Assembly: GCA_030913685.1 (NCBI GenBank)
Contig: CP133187.1
Span: 1,265,501-1,329,500 of the forward strand
Source of the DNA: Oscillospiraceae bacterium MB24-C1
GTDB taxonomy: Bacteria; Bacillota; Clostridia; Oscillospirales; Ruminococcaceae
DNA length: 64,000 nucleotides
Reading direction: 5' to 3'
The notes below the pieces were generated by a model, which was not told the origin of the DNA, searched no databases, and saw nothing but the letters and a program-made list of their open reading frames with translations. The translations under genes and the position numbers were made by a program. Shown here piece by piece: positions 1-9,899 of the stretch. Within the stretch, counting starts at the first letter, position 1. Each line of letters starts with the position of its first letter.

Positions 1-807
1 AGCCAAACAGGTGGGCATGTTGTCGATGTACTCCCGCACATCCAAGTGCGGATGATCTTTAAACGGAACCTGCTTCTTTTGAAGCATCTTGAGAAAATCT
101 TTATAGTCATAGCTGCCGGTGGCGTGGATATGATGGATTTTATCGCTGTTATGATGCCATTGCATGACGTCTGCGATCGCCTCGTTAATTCTGCGGGCGC
201 CTAGGCTTCCGCCGAACGAGAGAATACAGATTCTGTCTTCCACACCCAGCCGCATTCGCGAAAGTTCGCGGTCGGCCGAAAAAATGGCCTCACGCACCGG
301 GTTTCCGGTGACTTTCAGTTTACTCGGGTTTTTTAAGTGCAAATGTTTTTCAGCGCCTTCCATTGCCAACAGAAGCCTGTCCACATCCGGTGCCAGCAGC
401 TTGGTGGTCACGCCGGGAAAGGCGTTTTGCTCGTGGGTGATGGTCTTAATGCCCATCTGATGCGCCTTGCGCACAACCGGCCCGCTGACATAACCACCGG
501 TCCCCATGACGATATCCGGCTCAAAATCTCGGATGATTTTAGCTGCGCGCGGGCCGCTTCTCGCCAAAAGATAGAGCGCCCGAATGTTGCGCTTAATGTT
601 TTCTCCTGAAAGCTTACGCTGGATACCGGCAATTTCAATAGGCGCGAAAGGGTACCCCGCTTTAGGAATAAGCTTTGCTTCCATGCCGCCGGGATTTCCG
701 GCGAAAAGCACCTCGGTTCCGGGGTGACGACTGCATAGCGAATCGGCAACCGAAAGCGCGGGGTTAATATGTCCTGCGGTACCGCCACAGGCAAATAATA
801 TTTTCAT
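1..807 (-). CDS. murG: MurG, lipid II-forming GlcNAc transferase (partial)
   Basis: Transfers GlcNAc from UDP-GlcNAc to lipid I to give lipid II, the last cytoplasmic step of peptidoglycan precursor synthesis, at the inner face of the membrane. The reading frame is open for 269 codons from the ATG at 807 to the window edge, so the C-terminal quarter or so is missing. It starts with the MurG glycine-rich motif ACGGTAGHINPAL and carries MGTGGYVSGP and HEQNAFPG, the latter two typical of GT28 MurG proteins. It is the most distal gene seen in the minus-strand dcw cluster and lies 78 bp behind ftsW. Family assignment is very secure. Confidence 0.96.
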   Translation of the reverse strand, partial: MKILFACGGTAGHINPALSVADSLCSRHPGTEVLFAGNPGGMEAKLIPKAGYPFAPIEIAGIQRKLSGENIKRNIRALYLLARSGPRAAKIIRDFEPDIVMGTGGYVSGPVVRKAHQMGIKTITHEQNAFPGVTTKLLAPDVDRLLLAMEGAEKHLHLKNPSKLKVTGNPVREAIFSADRELSRMRLGVEDRICILSFGGSLGARRINEAIADVMQWHHNSDKIHHIHATGSYDYKDFLKMLQKKQVPFKDHPHLDVREYIDNMPTCLA

Positions 808-885
808 GGCATACTCCGTTTCTGCCACCTTGGAACCAAATCCGGGCGGCCATCGTGATGTCGGGAATGTTGCCGTTTAATCAAA

Positions 886-2040
886 TTAAACTTTTTGGAT
901 GGCGGCCGTGCGCGAAATTGACAGGATAATGCCCATTTCGCCCAACAGCATCAATAAACTAGTGCCGCCATAGGAGAAAAACGGAAGACTGATACCTGTG
1001 TTGGGTACCGAGTTGGTGACCACCGCGATATTGAGCAGCGTTTGGATACCCACCTGAGCGGTCAAACCCGCAGCAACGAGCGATCCGAAACGGTCGGGGC
1101 AGCGAGAAGCGATAACAAAACCACGCCACACCAGCAGCGCAAACAGGCAAATGATCAGTGCTGCGCCCACAAATCCAAGCTCTTCACAGACAATGGCAAA
1201 AATAAAATCGTTATAAGGCTCGGGCAGATAAAGATATTTCTGGCGAGAAGCGCCGATGCCGGTGCCCATCAGCCCGCCAGAAGCGATGGCATAAAGCGAC
1301 TGAACCGTTTGAAAGCCCTTATCCTTTGGGTCTGAAAACGGGTCAAGCCAGACGGTAATGCGGTCGCCCGCGTAATGTGCCAACGAGGTGAGCAGATCGG
1401 GATTAAAAATAACAGCCGCAATGCCGACCGTCGCCACAATGGCACCCGCAACAAACCAGCGCACATCGGTGCCGCCGATGAACATCATCACAACGCCAAG
1501 CAACAAAATGAGTACTGTGCCCGACAGATGCGGCTCTTTAAGCATAAGAAATGCAACCGGAGCCAGAGCCGCAACAAACGGTAAAATGCCATAACGAACC
1601 GTTTTCATTTGCTGATAATTAACGCATATCAGCGATGCAAACAGAATAACGATGGCAAACTTTGCAATCTCTGAAGGCTGGAAGTTAAACGGACCAATGA
1701 AGATCCAGCGCCGCGCATTATTGAGCGGCGGCATGAACAGTGCAATGACCAGAAGAATTAGCGTAACGCCGTATAGCGGTAGCGACAGCGGCTTAAAAAT
1801 GCGGTAATCGACGTGAGAGGCCATAATCATGACGGTGACGCCCATCAGCGCAAAAGGAAGCTGGCGTGATATATAAAAAAGAGAATTATTTTTTAGATAA
1901 AAAGCATTGGCATAACTAGCTGAAAACATCATGATCAGACCTAGCGAGACCAGCACAAGCACGATAACCAGAAAAGTGGTGTCCATCGGCCCGTAGATCA
2001 CTTTTGTTTTTTTTGGTGTTGGCGAAGAATTTTCTGCCAT
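886..2040 (-). CDS. ftsW: FtsW/SpoVE-type SEDS glycosyltransferase
   Basis: SEDS-family polytopic membrane protein that polymerises lipid II together with a class B PBP during division or spore cortex synthesis. The 384-residue product has about ten hydrophobic segments after a short basic N-terminus. The C-terminal block PNTGISLPFFSYGGTS is the SEDS signature, and the central RRWIFIGPFNFQPSEIAK is equally typical. It lies between mraY and murG, where ftsW/spoVE usually sits. Whether it acts as FtsW or as sporulation-specific SpoVE cannot be decided from sequence alone; the SpoVD-like PBP in the same cluster makes both possible. Confidence 0.93.
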   Translation of the reverse strand: MAENSSPTPKKTKVIYGPMDTTFLVIVLVLVSLGLIMMFSASYANAFYLKNNSLFYISRQLPFALMGVTVMIMASHVDYRIFKPLSLPLYGVTLILLVIALFMPPLNNARRWIFIGPFNFQPSEIAKFAIVILFASLICVNYQQMKTVRYGILPFVAALAPVAFLMLKEPHLSGTVLILLLGVVMMFIGGTDVRWFVAGAIVATVGIAAVIFNPDLLTSLAHYAGDRITVWLDPFSDPKDKGFQTVQSLYAIASGGLMGTGIGASRQKYLYLPEPYNDFIFAIVCEELGFVGAALIICLFALLVWRGFVIASRCPDRFGSLVAAGLTAQVGIQTLLNIAVVTNSVPNTGISLPFFSYGGTSLLMLLGEMGIILSISRTAAIQKV

Positions 2041-2074
2041 CGGTCCACCCCCTAGTTATGTGTTCGTTCCAAGA

Positions 2075-3082
2075 CTAAATATTCTTTGCCGCAAAGAAGG
2101 CAAATAATGCACCGCAAAGCGTAATAAACGAAAACGAAAAGACAATCTGCACCTCACTGTAGCCTGACATTTCAAAATGATGATGAATCGGGCTCATTTT
2201 AAAGATGCGTTTGCCGGTCGTTTTAAAGCTAATCACCTGCAATACAACCGACATTGACTCACAGATGTAGATAAAGCCGGTAAAAGCTAAAATCAGCGGT
2301 AGCCCAACCCCGAAGGCCATGGCCACGACGCATCCGCCCAAAAACATGGAACCGGTATCGCCCATGAACACCTTGGCAGGATAAAAGTTGTAGATTAAAA
2401 AGCCGATACAGCCGCCTGCCACCGCTGCAGCCATTAAGCTGATCTGGAAAAAGCCCAGCACCGATGCCACCATCAAAAAACCAATGGATGCCATAAATGT
2501 CACCGAGGCGGCAAGCCCATCCAGCCCGTCAGTCAGGTTGACCGAATTGACAATGTATACAATGCCCACTGCACAAAGTGGATAATAGGCCATTCCAAGG
2601 TTCCATTGACCGATAAAGGGGATGATGAGCGTCGTCGAGCTGTCTCCTGCGGCAACAAGGCTCCAGAGATATAGCCCCGCCACCAAAAACTGTACGACCA
2701 GCTTCTGCCGCGCGGTCAACCCCAGGTTCTGCTTTTTGGCAACCTTGACATAATCGTCAGCGAAGCCAATGAGCGAAAAGCCCAGCGCCATGAGCAGGCC
2801 CGAAACCATGCGGGTATTAAGTATACGGTGATACCCCTGCCCCAGTTCGGGGTGGTTAAGCATCGCCGCTGAAAACGCCGCGGAAACCGCACATAGCACA
2901 CCGGCGATGAACATCAGGCCGCCCATCGTGGGGGTACCCTGCTTATTCTTGTGCCAGTTCGGGCCGATATCTAAAATCGTCTGGCCATATTTTAGCTTTC
3001 TTAAATAAGGGATGATCCAGATGCCTAAGATGGCGGTGATACCTAAAGAGAGCGCCGCCGATAAAAACAAGTAGCTGTTCAC
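2075..3082 (-). CDS. mraY: MraY, phospho-MurNAc-pentapeptide translocase
   Basis: Integral membrane enzyme that moves phospho-MurNAc-pentapeptide from UDP onto undecaprenyl phosphate, making lipid I. Family residues are visible in the 335-residue product: the FADDY motif with Asp109-Asp110, NLTDGLDG at 182-189, GDTGSMFLGG at 241-250 and the histidine cluster beginning at His300. About ten membrane segments are evident. The start is a GTG whose first bases overlap the murF stop by 4 bp (GTGA), indicating translational coupling. In most Firmicutes murD follows mraY; here ftsW follows directly after 34 bp. Confidence 0.96.
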   Translation of the reverse strand: MNSYLFLSAALSLGITAILGIWIIPYLRKLKYGQTILDIGPNWHKNKQGTPTMGGLMFIAGVLCAVSAAFSAAMLNHPELGQGYHRILNTRMVSGLLMALGFSLIGFADDYVKVAKKQNLGLTARQKLVVQFLVAGLYLWSLVAAGDSSTTLIIPFIGQWNLGMAYYPLCAVGIVYIVNSVNLTDGLDGLAASVTFMASIGFLMVASVLGFFQISLMAAAVAGGCIGFLIYNFYPAKVFMGDTGSMFLGGCVVAMAFGVGLPLILAFTGFIYICESMSVVLQVISFKTTGKRIFKMSPIHHHFEMSGYSEVQIVFSFSFITLCGALFAFFAAKNI

Positions 3083-4449
3083 GCGTTTTCTCCTTTGCCA
3101 TAAAGCTGTTGGATGACGTCCTCAAGGCGCATGCCCCGGCTGGCCTTAAACCAAATTACATCGCCGGCGCGCACAGCCTTTATCAGCTCTTGAGCCAGTT
3201 GTTCTTTGCTGTCGTAGTGACAACAGCGCTCCATACCGGCCTTATCTGCTCCAATGACCGTGTGCTCAGAAAGCGGGCCGCAAGCCATTAACAGGTCGAT
3301 ATCCTGCCGGGCGATGAACGCACCGCATTCAGCATGCATGTCGGTATCTTGTGGCCCCAGTTCAAGCATATCTGAAAGCACCATAATCCGCCTGCCGCTA
3401 CACGGGAAGGAGGAGAGTGTCAGCGCTGCTGCCTTGAGTGAATCGGGCGAACAATTATAGCAATCCTCGACCACGATCATCCCCTTAAAATGCACAACAT
3501 TCTGTCGCATTCCCACAGGTAGATAATTTGACAGTGCAGCAGCCGCCTGTTCCGGTGCAATGCCCATTACACAACCGACACCAAAAGCTGCCAGCGCATC
3601 AAGCACATTGTGCTGCCCCACCACCGGAATAGCAGCGCTGTATTCGCCCCAGGGAGAATTGATGACAAAGCAAGTCGCCTCACCCTTTTGAACAATGTCA
3701 GAGGCGCGGATCTCACACACCGGATTGGTAATACCGTAGCGGAAAATTTTAAGCCGAGGCGCCTGCACGGGGTTGAGATATTCGTTGTCGCCACACAAAA
3801 ATAGCGGTGATCCGTCCGGCATGCCCTCCAACAGCTCCAGCTTTGCTTTAAGAATATTCTCTCGGCTGCCAAGCTGCTCTATATGCGAAACGCCTATGGT
3901 AGTAATAACACCAACTGATGGTTTTATTTCGGTGGTTAAATCACGGATTTCCCCGAAGCCGCACATGCCCATCTCGATAACGGCAGCCTCATGTGTCTCC
4001 TCCAGTGCAAAAAGCGTATTGGGTACGCCAATTTCATTGTTTTGGTTGCCCGCGTTTTTATGAGTGCGATATTTTGTACTGAGAACTGCGTGGATAAATT
4101 CCTTGGTGGTGGTTTTACCCACGCTGCCCGTCACACCGACAAACGGGATATCAAATAACCGACGATGCAGCCCCCCTAGTTTAATAAGCGCCCGCTTGGT
4201 ATCGGGGACGACGATAGCCTTATTCGGATTGACGCCCTCAAAAAGCGTGCTGACCACCGCAGCCTCAGCCCCATTTTTTAGCGCTGAAGCGGCAAACTGG
4301 TTGCCGTCTAAAGTTTCGCCACAAATAGCGACAAATAGTGTGCCCGCTTTCGCCTTGCGCGAATCGGTCACAATCTCGCAAATATCTGCATCATAGGAAA
4401 TTTGGGCGCCTAGTGTTTGGGCAATCTGCGATAGCTTTAGCTTTTGCAC
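3079..4449 (-). CDS. murF: MurF, UDP-MurNAc-tripeptide D-Ala-D-Ala ligase
   Basis: ATP-dependent cytoplasmic ligase that adds D-Ala-D-Ala to UDP-MurNAc-tripeptide. The 456-residue length fits the family. The Mur-ligase P-loop GVTGSVGKT is at residues 105-113, followed by the central-domain motifs NNEIGVP and EMGMCGFGEI. Translation most likely begins at a GTG (4447-4449), since a GGAGG lies about nine bases upstream within the end of murE. The gene overlaps mraY by 4 bp and follows murE by 5 bp, so the three are surely one transcript. Confidence 0.96.
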   Translation of the reverse strand: MQKLKLSQIAQTLGAQISYDADICEIVTDSRKAKAGTLFVAICGETLDGNQFAASALKNGAEAAVVSTLFEGVNPNKAIVVPDTKRALIKLGGLHRRLFDIPFVGVTGSVGKTTTKEFIHAVLSTKYRTHKNAGNQNNEIGVPNTLFALEETHEAAVIEMGMCGFGEIRDLTTEIKPSVGVITTIGVSHIEQLGSRENILKAKLELLEGMPDGSPLFLCGDNEYLNPVQAPRLKIFRYGITNPVCEIRASDIVQKGEATCFVINSPWGEYSAAIPVVGQHNVLDALAAFGVGCVMGIAPEQAAAALSNYLPVGMRQNVVHFKGMIVVEDCYNCSPDSLKAAALTLSSFPCSGRRIMVLSDMLELGPQDTDMHAECGAFIARQDIDLLMACGPLSEHTVIGADKAGMERCCHYDSKEQLAQELIKAVRAGDVIWFKASRGMRLEDVIQQLYGKGENA

Positions 4450-4454
4450 CGCTT

Positions 4455-5900
4455 TTATTCCTCCGTTTGTTGTTCCAGCAGCTCGGCAACAATTTCACGT
4501 TCGTCAAAATGAATTGTCCCATGTGCTAACACTTGGTAATCTTCATGGCCCTTTCCTGCCAGCAGTAGCGTATCCCCTGCTTCGCAGTTATCAAGCGCCC
4601 ATTTAATGGCCTGATAGCGGTCGGGAATTATGATATGAGCCACATTATGTTCGAGTAGACCTAGTTTCGAATCCTCAATAATCTGAAGCGGGTCTTCGTT
4701 TCTCGGGTTATCTGAAGTCAGTACCACAAAATCGGCCAACCGGGCTGCGGCTTCAGTCATTAATCTACGCTTTTTTCGGTCGCGGTTGCCTGCGCAGCCG
4801 AATAGAATCATAATTTTTTTATCGGTCACCGCTCTTATCGCCTGCAATATTTTTTCGATGGCGTCTGGCGAATGCGCATAGTCGCGTATCACAGTGTATG
4901 GCGTCTTGGTATCCAGCACCTCAAAGCGGCCCGGAACCCCGCGGCTAGCGGCTAGAAGCGTCACTGTTTTTTGTAAGTCCAGCCCTAGGGCTAGGCAGGC
5001 CGCGATAGCCGCCATTGCATTTGAGACCGAAAATTCTCCTGGCACAGGGAATTTGACCCGGGCAATTAACCCGCTACCCACAAAGGCGAACGACGTGCCA
5101 TCGGCGCGCATCGAAATGCTTTTGGCGGTATAATCCGCCTCATCAAGCTTGGTAGAAAAGCTTTTAGACTCGCAGTCAATTTCGCTCAACAACTGCTTTC
5201 CATAGACATCATCGATATTGACCGCCGCTTTATCACACAGCGTAAACAAGCTTTTTTTCGCCTGATAATAAGCTTCCATCGTCTTGTGATAGTCCAGATG
5301 ATCCTGCGTCAGGTTTGTGAAAATCCCCACCGCAAACCGGCAGGCAGCAACGCGCTTTTGATCCAATCCGTGAGAAGAAACCTCCATTACGGCGTATTCA
5401 CAACCGGCCTGAACCATCTGTTCTAGCAACGAGTAGAAGGTCAGCGGCTCAGGTGTCGTATATTTAGCGGGAAAATGCATCCCACCCACATCGGTTTCAA
5501 TGGTACCGATCAGTCCTGTTTTGTAACCAAACCCTTCGAGCACGTCACGTATCAGGTGGGTCACCGTCGTTTTCCCGTTGGTACCAGTGACACCCACCAG
5601 TTTAATCTTTCGCTGAGGATTACCAAACAAGTTTGCACAACAAATCGAATAAGCCTCATGGGTATCCGGTGTTAAAATCTGCTGCTCGCCCAACCCCAAA
5701 TCACGTTCGGCCACCACCATAGCGGCACCCAGCTCTAACGCTTTTTTTGCGTAGTCGTGTCCGTCGTGCATAAAACCGTTCAAGCAGAAAAACACCGCAC
5801 CTGGCGCCACTTGGCGTGTATCGGCACAGACGTGCCCAACATCTATATCGGGCAGCGACGCACCGATTTTTACATCATTGAATAATTGAGAAAGCCTCAT
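4455..5900 (-). CDS. murE: MurE, UDP-MurNAc-tripeptide synthetase
   Basis: Adds the third stem-peptide residue to UDP-MurNAc-L-Ala-D-Glu. The 481-residue protein shows the P-loop GVTGTNGKT at 103-111 and the C-terminal motif TSDNPRNEDP. The DNPR form is characteristic of enzymes that add meso-diaminopimelate rather than L-lysine, so the wall is predicted to be of the mDAP type; that is inference from the family rule. The ATG at 5900 gives a normal N-terminus. It is flanked by spoVD upstream and murF downstream with gaps of 38 and 5 bp. Confidence 0.96.
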   Translation of the reverse strand: MRLSQLFNDVKIGASLPDIDVGHVCADTRQVAPGAVFFCLNGFMHDGHDYAKKALELGAAMVVAERDLGLGEQQILTPDTHEAYSICCANLFGNPQRKIKLVGVTGTNGKTTVTHLIRDVLEGFGYKTGLIGTIETDVGGMHFPAKYTTPEPLTFYSLLEQMVQAGCEYAVMEVSSHGLDQKRVAACRFAVGIFTNLTQDHLDYHKTMEAYYQAKKSLFTLCDKAAVNIDDVYGKQLLSEIDCESKSFSTKLDEADYTAKSISMRADGTSFAFVGSGLIARVKFPVPGEFSVSNAMAAIAACLALGLDLQKTVTLLAASRGVPGRFEVLDTKTPYTVIRDYAHSPDAIEKILQAIRAVTDKKIMILFGCAGNRDRKKRRLMTEAAARLADFVVLTSDNPRNEDPLQIIEDSKLGLLEHNVAHIIIPDRYQAIKWALDNCEAGDTLLLAGKGHEDYQVLAHGTIHFDEREIVAELLEQQTEE

Positions 5901-5938
5901 CGCGTATCTCTCCTTTCAAAAGCTGCTTGCGGGGGTGG

Positions 5939-8233
5939 TCAGCTTGGCGCCGCAAAGGTGACGGTTACCACTGCGCCCGCCTCCACCATTGTTTCGGGGG
6001 ACGGATCCTGACTGATGGCCATGCTTTGAGCGTTTTCAATATCATCCCCGGCAAGCCGGATATTCAATCCTGCATTGAGCAGCGTGCGGTTTGCCTGCTG
6101 CGCCGACAGCCCTAAGACGTTTGGCACAGCGATGCTGCCACTTTGAGCTTCTTTATCCGTATAGAGTATGACCGTGCTCCCTTTGGGACAAACCTCCCCA
6201 GCAGCGGGAAGCTGCCGTGTCACAGTCGTACCTTCGCCAACCATTTTATATTTCAGGCTTTTTGCGGTCAGCATGGCAATGGCGTCGTGAATCATTTGGC
6301 CCGAGAGTGAAGGTACTTCCACCTCAAGCTCGGCAAGCTCTTTTTCGTTATACTGTGGCTCAACACCTAAGTAGGGCATCACGTCGGCCATAACGGCTCC
6401 GACAATCGGTGCTGCAATAATAGAGCCATAGATGTTTTGCATATGAGGTTCATCAAGAAGAACCAAAACGCAAATTTGTGGATCGTTTGAGGGAGCGACG
6501 CCCAAAAAAGACGAAATACGCTTGGTAACCTCGCCATCTTCTTTGGCATCGAGCTTTTCACTCGTTCCGGTCTTGCCGCCGACGCGGTAACCGGGTACAT
6601 AAGCGTAACGGCCCGAGCCATCGGAATCACCGACCACGTGCTCCAAAATACCGCCGAGCACCTTGGATGTCTCTTCGCTGATGACCTGCCGTTTGATGAC
6701 CGGCTCGGTGGTGGAGATGACATTTCCTTCGGGATCAAGCACCTGGCTGACCACATAGGGTTGCATCAACTTGCCACCATTGACCGCAGCTGAAACCGCT
6801 GCGACAATCTGTATCGGCGTCACTTTAAAAGTCTGCCCAAAAGAAGAGGACGCCAACTCTTCTCCCGACTCTTTGGCAAGTGTGGCATAATCGTAAAAAA
6901 TACCATCGGCTTCACCTGGCAGGTCGATGCGGGTTGTCTCCCTAAGGCCGAAACGGTCGAAGTAATCATAAAAGTTTTGAGGGCCAATCAGCGCGCCCAC
7001 CATCATAAATGCCGGGTTGCAGGAAAATTTGACGGCTTCAGTAAAGTTGATGGTACCGTGCCCGGCGGCCTTCCAGCAAGCTTTGCGCCGCCCGGCGACA
7101 ATGTGAAAGCCCGGGCAAGTAAAATATTGTCCCGTCGGCTTGACAACGTTTAAATCAAGGGCCATCGCCGATGTGATGACCTTAAACACCGAACCCGGCT
7201 CGTAAGGGTCCGATATCGCCTTGTTGCGCCACTGCTCAAACTGTGCCTTGCCAAGCGCTTCCTTGCGGGCATCCTCCAGCACCTTGGCGCGTTGAGCACT
7301 ATCGGTTATGTTTGCCAGCTTTGCTATCACCGCCGGATCATTGGCAAAATTCTCAACCTCGGCGCGTGTTCTTTCATCGAAAATTTCATTGGGCTGATTC
7401 GGGTCAAAATCTGGTTTTGTGGCCATGGCCAGAATCGCGCCGGTATTGACGTCCATTACAATGCCTGTCGCGCGGTTATGTACGTTGTGCTCAATGACCG
7501 CCGTTTCAAGGTGGCGTTCCAGGCTGTGCTGCACGACCTCGTCGATGGTCAGCACTAGCGAATTACCGTCCACCGGTTCGTACTGTCGTTCGTAAGAAGA
7601 CGGCATGTTGCCACTCTTAGCGTTCTTGGCCGAGACAACCATACCCGGGGTACCCGAAAGCACCTTTTCATATTTGGATTCAAGTCCATAGGCACCGGTG
7701 TTGTCATTGGTCGTAAAGCCGAGCACCGTGGACGCCAGACTGCCATAAGGGTAATAGCGCTTGCTGTTTTCAATCAGATGGATGCAGCTAAGCTTGTTAT
7801 CCAGTGAAAAGGCCGTTATTTTATCGGCTTCTTCCTTTTCTACTCGCTGCTTGATAATTTCATAATAACTGGATTTTTTTTGTCCGCGCTTGATGATCTT
7901 CTCACGGTCAAGCTCCAAAATCGGCGCAAGAAAATCCGCAATTTTATTGAGTTCTTCCTCCGACTTGATTTCGGCTGGCGAAATGATTACCGCCCAGACC
8001 GTGGCCGAAGCCGCCAGCGTTTTCATATTGCGGTCATAGATCGCGCCGCGCTGGGCTGCGATTGTCGTGGGGCGCAGCTGCTGCCGCAGGGCCCTTGTTC
8101 GGTTTTCTTCAAAATCTACAAGCTGAAGATAATAAAGTCTGCCAATCAAACCGCAAAACCCAAGCACAATCATGACCGCCAGAACAATATTCATTTTTAT
8201 TTTCATTGAATTACTGCTCACCGGTTTTGCCAT
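5939..8233 (-). CDS. spoVD: SpoVD/PBP2-type class B penicillin-binding protein with two PASTA domains
   Basis: Membrane-anchored D,D-transpeptidase that cross-links peptidoglycan with its SEDS partner. The 764-residue protein has a single N-terminal membrane segment at about 12-33, a PBP dimerisation region, and a transpeptidase domain with all three catalytic motifs: SVFK with nucleophile Ser348, SCN at 404-406 and KTG at 554-556. Two PASTA repeats follow, starting near VEVPSLSGQ and SIAVPNVLGL. An AGGAGG lies about five bases before the ATG at 8233. In a spore former the cluster PBP may be division PBP2B or sporulation SpoVD; domain layout does not separate them, so the symbol is provisional. 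Confidence 0.9.
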   Translation of the reverse strand: MAKPVSSNSMKIKMNIVLAVMIVLGFCGLIGRLYYLQLVDFEENRTRALRQQLRPTTIAAQRGAIYDRNMKTLAASATVWAVIISPAEIKSEEELNKIADFLAPILELDREKIIKRGQKKSSYYEIIKQRVEKEEADKITAFSLDNKLSCIHLIENSKRYYPYGSLASTVLGFTTNDNTGAYGLESKYEKVLSGTPGMVVSAKNAKSGNMPSSYERQYEPVDGNSLVLTIDEVVQHSLERHLETAVIEHNVHNRATGIVMDVNTGAILAMATKPDFDPNQPNEIFDERTRAEVENFANDPAVIAKLANITDSAQRAKVLEDARKEALGKAQFEQWRNKAISDPYEPGSVFKVITSAMALDLNVVKPTGQYFTCPGFHIVAGRRKACWKAAGHGTINFTEAVKFSCNPAFMMVGALIGPQNFYDYFDRFGLRETTRIDLPGEADGIFYDYATLAKESGEELASSSFGQTFKVTPIQIVAAVSAAVNGGKLMQPYVVSQVLDPEGNVISTTEPVIKRQVISEETSKVLGGILEHVVGDSDGSGRYAYVPGYRVGGKTGTSEKLDAKEDGEVTKRISSFLGVAPSNDPQICVLVLLDEPHMQNIYGSIIAAPIVGAVMADVMPYLGVEPQYNEKELAELEVEVPSLSGQMIHDAIAMLTAKSLKYKMVGEGTTVTRQLPAAGEVCPKGSTVILYTDKEAQSGSIAVPNVLGLSAQQANRTLLNAGLNIRLAGDDIENAQSMAISQDPSPETMVEAGAVVTVTFAAPS

Positions 8234-8396
8234 GCTGCCTCCTGACGATTACCGTCGAATGTGCTGTGAAAAGAAACAAAGAGCTAAGGCATCTGACTTA
8301 ACTCTCCGTCGTTTTCACTCTATTGCGTTTTTATACGCTACTGCACCGTCGCTAAATCACTTGAAAATAGCTTCAGGCATTAAATAGTCTATTTTT

Positions 8397-8885
8397 TTAA
8401 AATCCAAGGTATTCCAAAACGGAGCGATATGCCATATGAATATGATCTGTTAAGTTCAACTGCGGCGCACGCGCCAGCACAACGCGGTCGCCCGCGCCCA
8501 GATCGATATACTGCACCTGATAGCTTTCAACCTTGGCCATTCCTAGCTGGTTTTCCGCAATTTCCTGAACGGTGCGAAGTGAAGTTTTGCCCTCAAGCTC
8601 CACCTGCATCAGACGGTTCTCGTTTTTGAGCATTTCAAATTGTGCTTCGGTATCTTCGATCTGACTAGTCAATTCGGTGAGAATCATGTTGTTATAAAGG
8701 ATGGCGCATACAATGCCAAGCACCAGTACGAAAATTGCGGCACCACGAAACATGACGGCATTGAAACCGGCATTGCGATTTTCGACCACCCGAAGTTCAG
8801 GCGGCTGCTTCACCTTAGGCGTACCCGGAGCGGCATAATGCTGCTCCAGCTTTTCAAAGTCATAAGCCAGATTTGTTTTTGCCAC
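8397..8885 (-). CDS. ftsL: FtsL-like septum protein
   Basis: The 162-residue product has a cytoplasmic N-terminus of about 50 residues, one hydrophobic segment (FRGAAIFVLVLGIVCAIL) and a following heptad-rich stretch typical of a short coiled coil (ELTSQIEDTEAQFEMLKNEN). That architecture and its position between rsmH and the class B PBP identify it as FtsL, a bitopic divisome protein that pairs with DivIC and helps activate FtsW-PBP. Sequence conservation in this family is low, so the call rests on topology and synteny. A 163-bp gap separates it from spoVD. Confidence 0.8.
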   Translation of the reverse strand: MAKTNLAYDFEKLEQHYAAPGTPKVKQPPELRVVENRNAGFNAVMFRGAAIFVLVLGIVCAILYNNMILTELTSQIEDTEAQFEMLKNENRLMQVELEGKTSLRTVQEIAENQLGMAKVESYQVQYIDLGAGDRVVLARAPQLNLTDHIHMAYRSVLEYLGF

Positions 8886-8952
8886 GCCGTTCGTCCTCCT
8901 CGCCGGGGCTTTTTATAATAATATTAGGCTGAGTTATACTTACCCAATATTA

Positions 8953-9885
8953 TTAGTCCTTAATTTTTTCAATTACGCGCAACTTTGCGCTGTGGCTGCG
9001 ATTGTTTTGTGCAAGCTCTTCCTCGCCCGCTGTTATCGGTTTTTTGGAGATAAGCCTGCCCCGCGGTGTTTTGCCGCACACACAAACGGGAAAATCCACA
9101 GGGCAGGTACATCCCTCTGCAAAAGCAGCGAACCGACGCTTGCAAATACGGTCCTCAAGCGAGTGAAAGGTAATCACTGAAAGCCTTCCGCCCAATGCAA
9201 GCAGCTCAAATGCGTTGTCAAGCGCGCAATCCAAGGAAGCCAGCTCTCCATTGACCTCGATTCGAATTGCCTGAAAGCTGCGCTTAGCCGGATGACCGCC
9301 TTCGCGCCGTGTCGCTGCGGGAATTGCAAATTTTATAATGTCAGCCAACTCTAATGTCGTCTGAATTTCGGCCTTTTCACGCCTGGCCACAATGGCCCGC
9401 GCAATGCGAACAGCAAACCGCTCTTCGCCATATTCTCTGAGAATGCGCACAAGATCGCGCTCAGCGTAGGTGTTTACAACATCTTTTGCACTCATGCCAG
9501 ACTGTGACATGCGCATATCTAGCGGCGCTTCGTTTTGGTAAGAAAATCCGCGCTCGGCGGCGTCCAGCTGATGAGAGGATACACCTAAATCCAACAGCAC
9601 ACCGTCTACTCTTTCGATATTCAGCGCATGCGCCACCTGACTGATGTGGCGAAAGTCATTTTGCACCACTGTGGCGCAGGGATAGGGGGCCAGCCGCTCG
9701 GAAGCGGCCACAATTGCGTCCGGGTCTTTGTCTACCGCAATAAGCCTGCCGGTCGTAAGACACTTTGCAATCTCGCTGGAATGGCCGGCGCCACCCGCTG
9801 TACCGTCTATATAGATGCCGTCGGGCTTGATAGCCAGGCTTTCTATCGTTTCGTTAAGTAGAACCGGCTTATGTGAAAACGCCAT
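8953..9885 (-). CDS. rsmH: RsmH, 16S rRNA m4C1402 methyltransferase
   Basis: S-adenosylmethionine-dependent enzyme that N4-methylates C1402 in the 16S rRNA decoding centre. The 310-residue product opens with HKPVLLNETIE and carries the SAM-binding motif DGTAGGAGHS at 27-36, DGVLLDLGVSSHQLD, and the C-terminal signature VITFHSLEDR. It lies 15 bp behind mraZ in its standard place as the second gene of the dcw cluster. Confidence 0.97.
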   Translation of the reverse strand: MAFSHKPVLLNETIESLAIKPDGIYIDGTAGGAGHSSEIAKCLTTGRLIAVDKDPDAIVAASERLAPYPCATVVQNDFRHISQVAHALNIERVDGVLLDLGVSSHQLDAAERGFSYQNEAPLDMRMSQSGMSAKDVVNTYAERDLVRILREYGEERFAVRIARAIVARREKAEIQTTLELADIIKFAIPAATRREGGHPAKRSFQAIRIEVNGELASLDCALDNAFELLALGGRLSVITFHSLEDRICKRRFAAFAEGCTCPVDFPVCVCGKTPRGRLISKKPITAGEEELAQNNRSHSAKLRVIEKIKD

Positions 9886-9899
9886 ATTGCAATGCTCCT

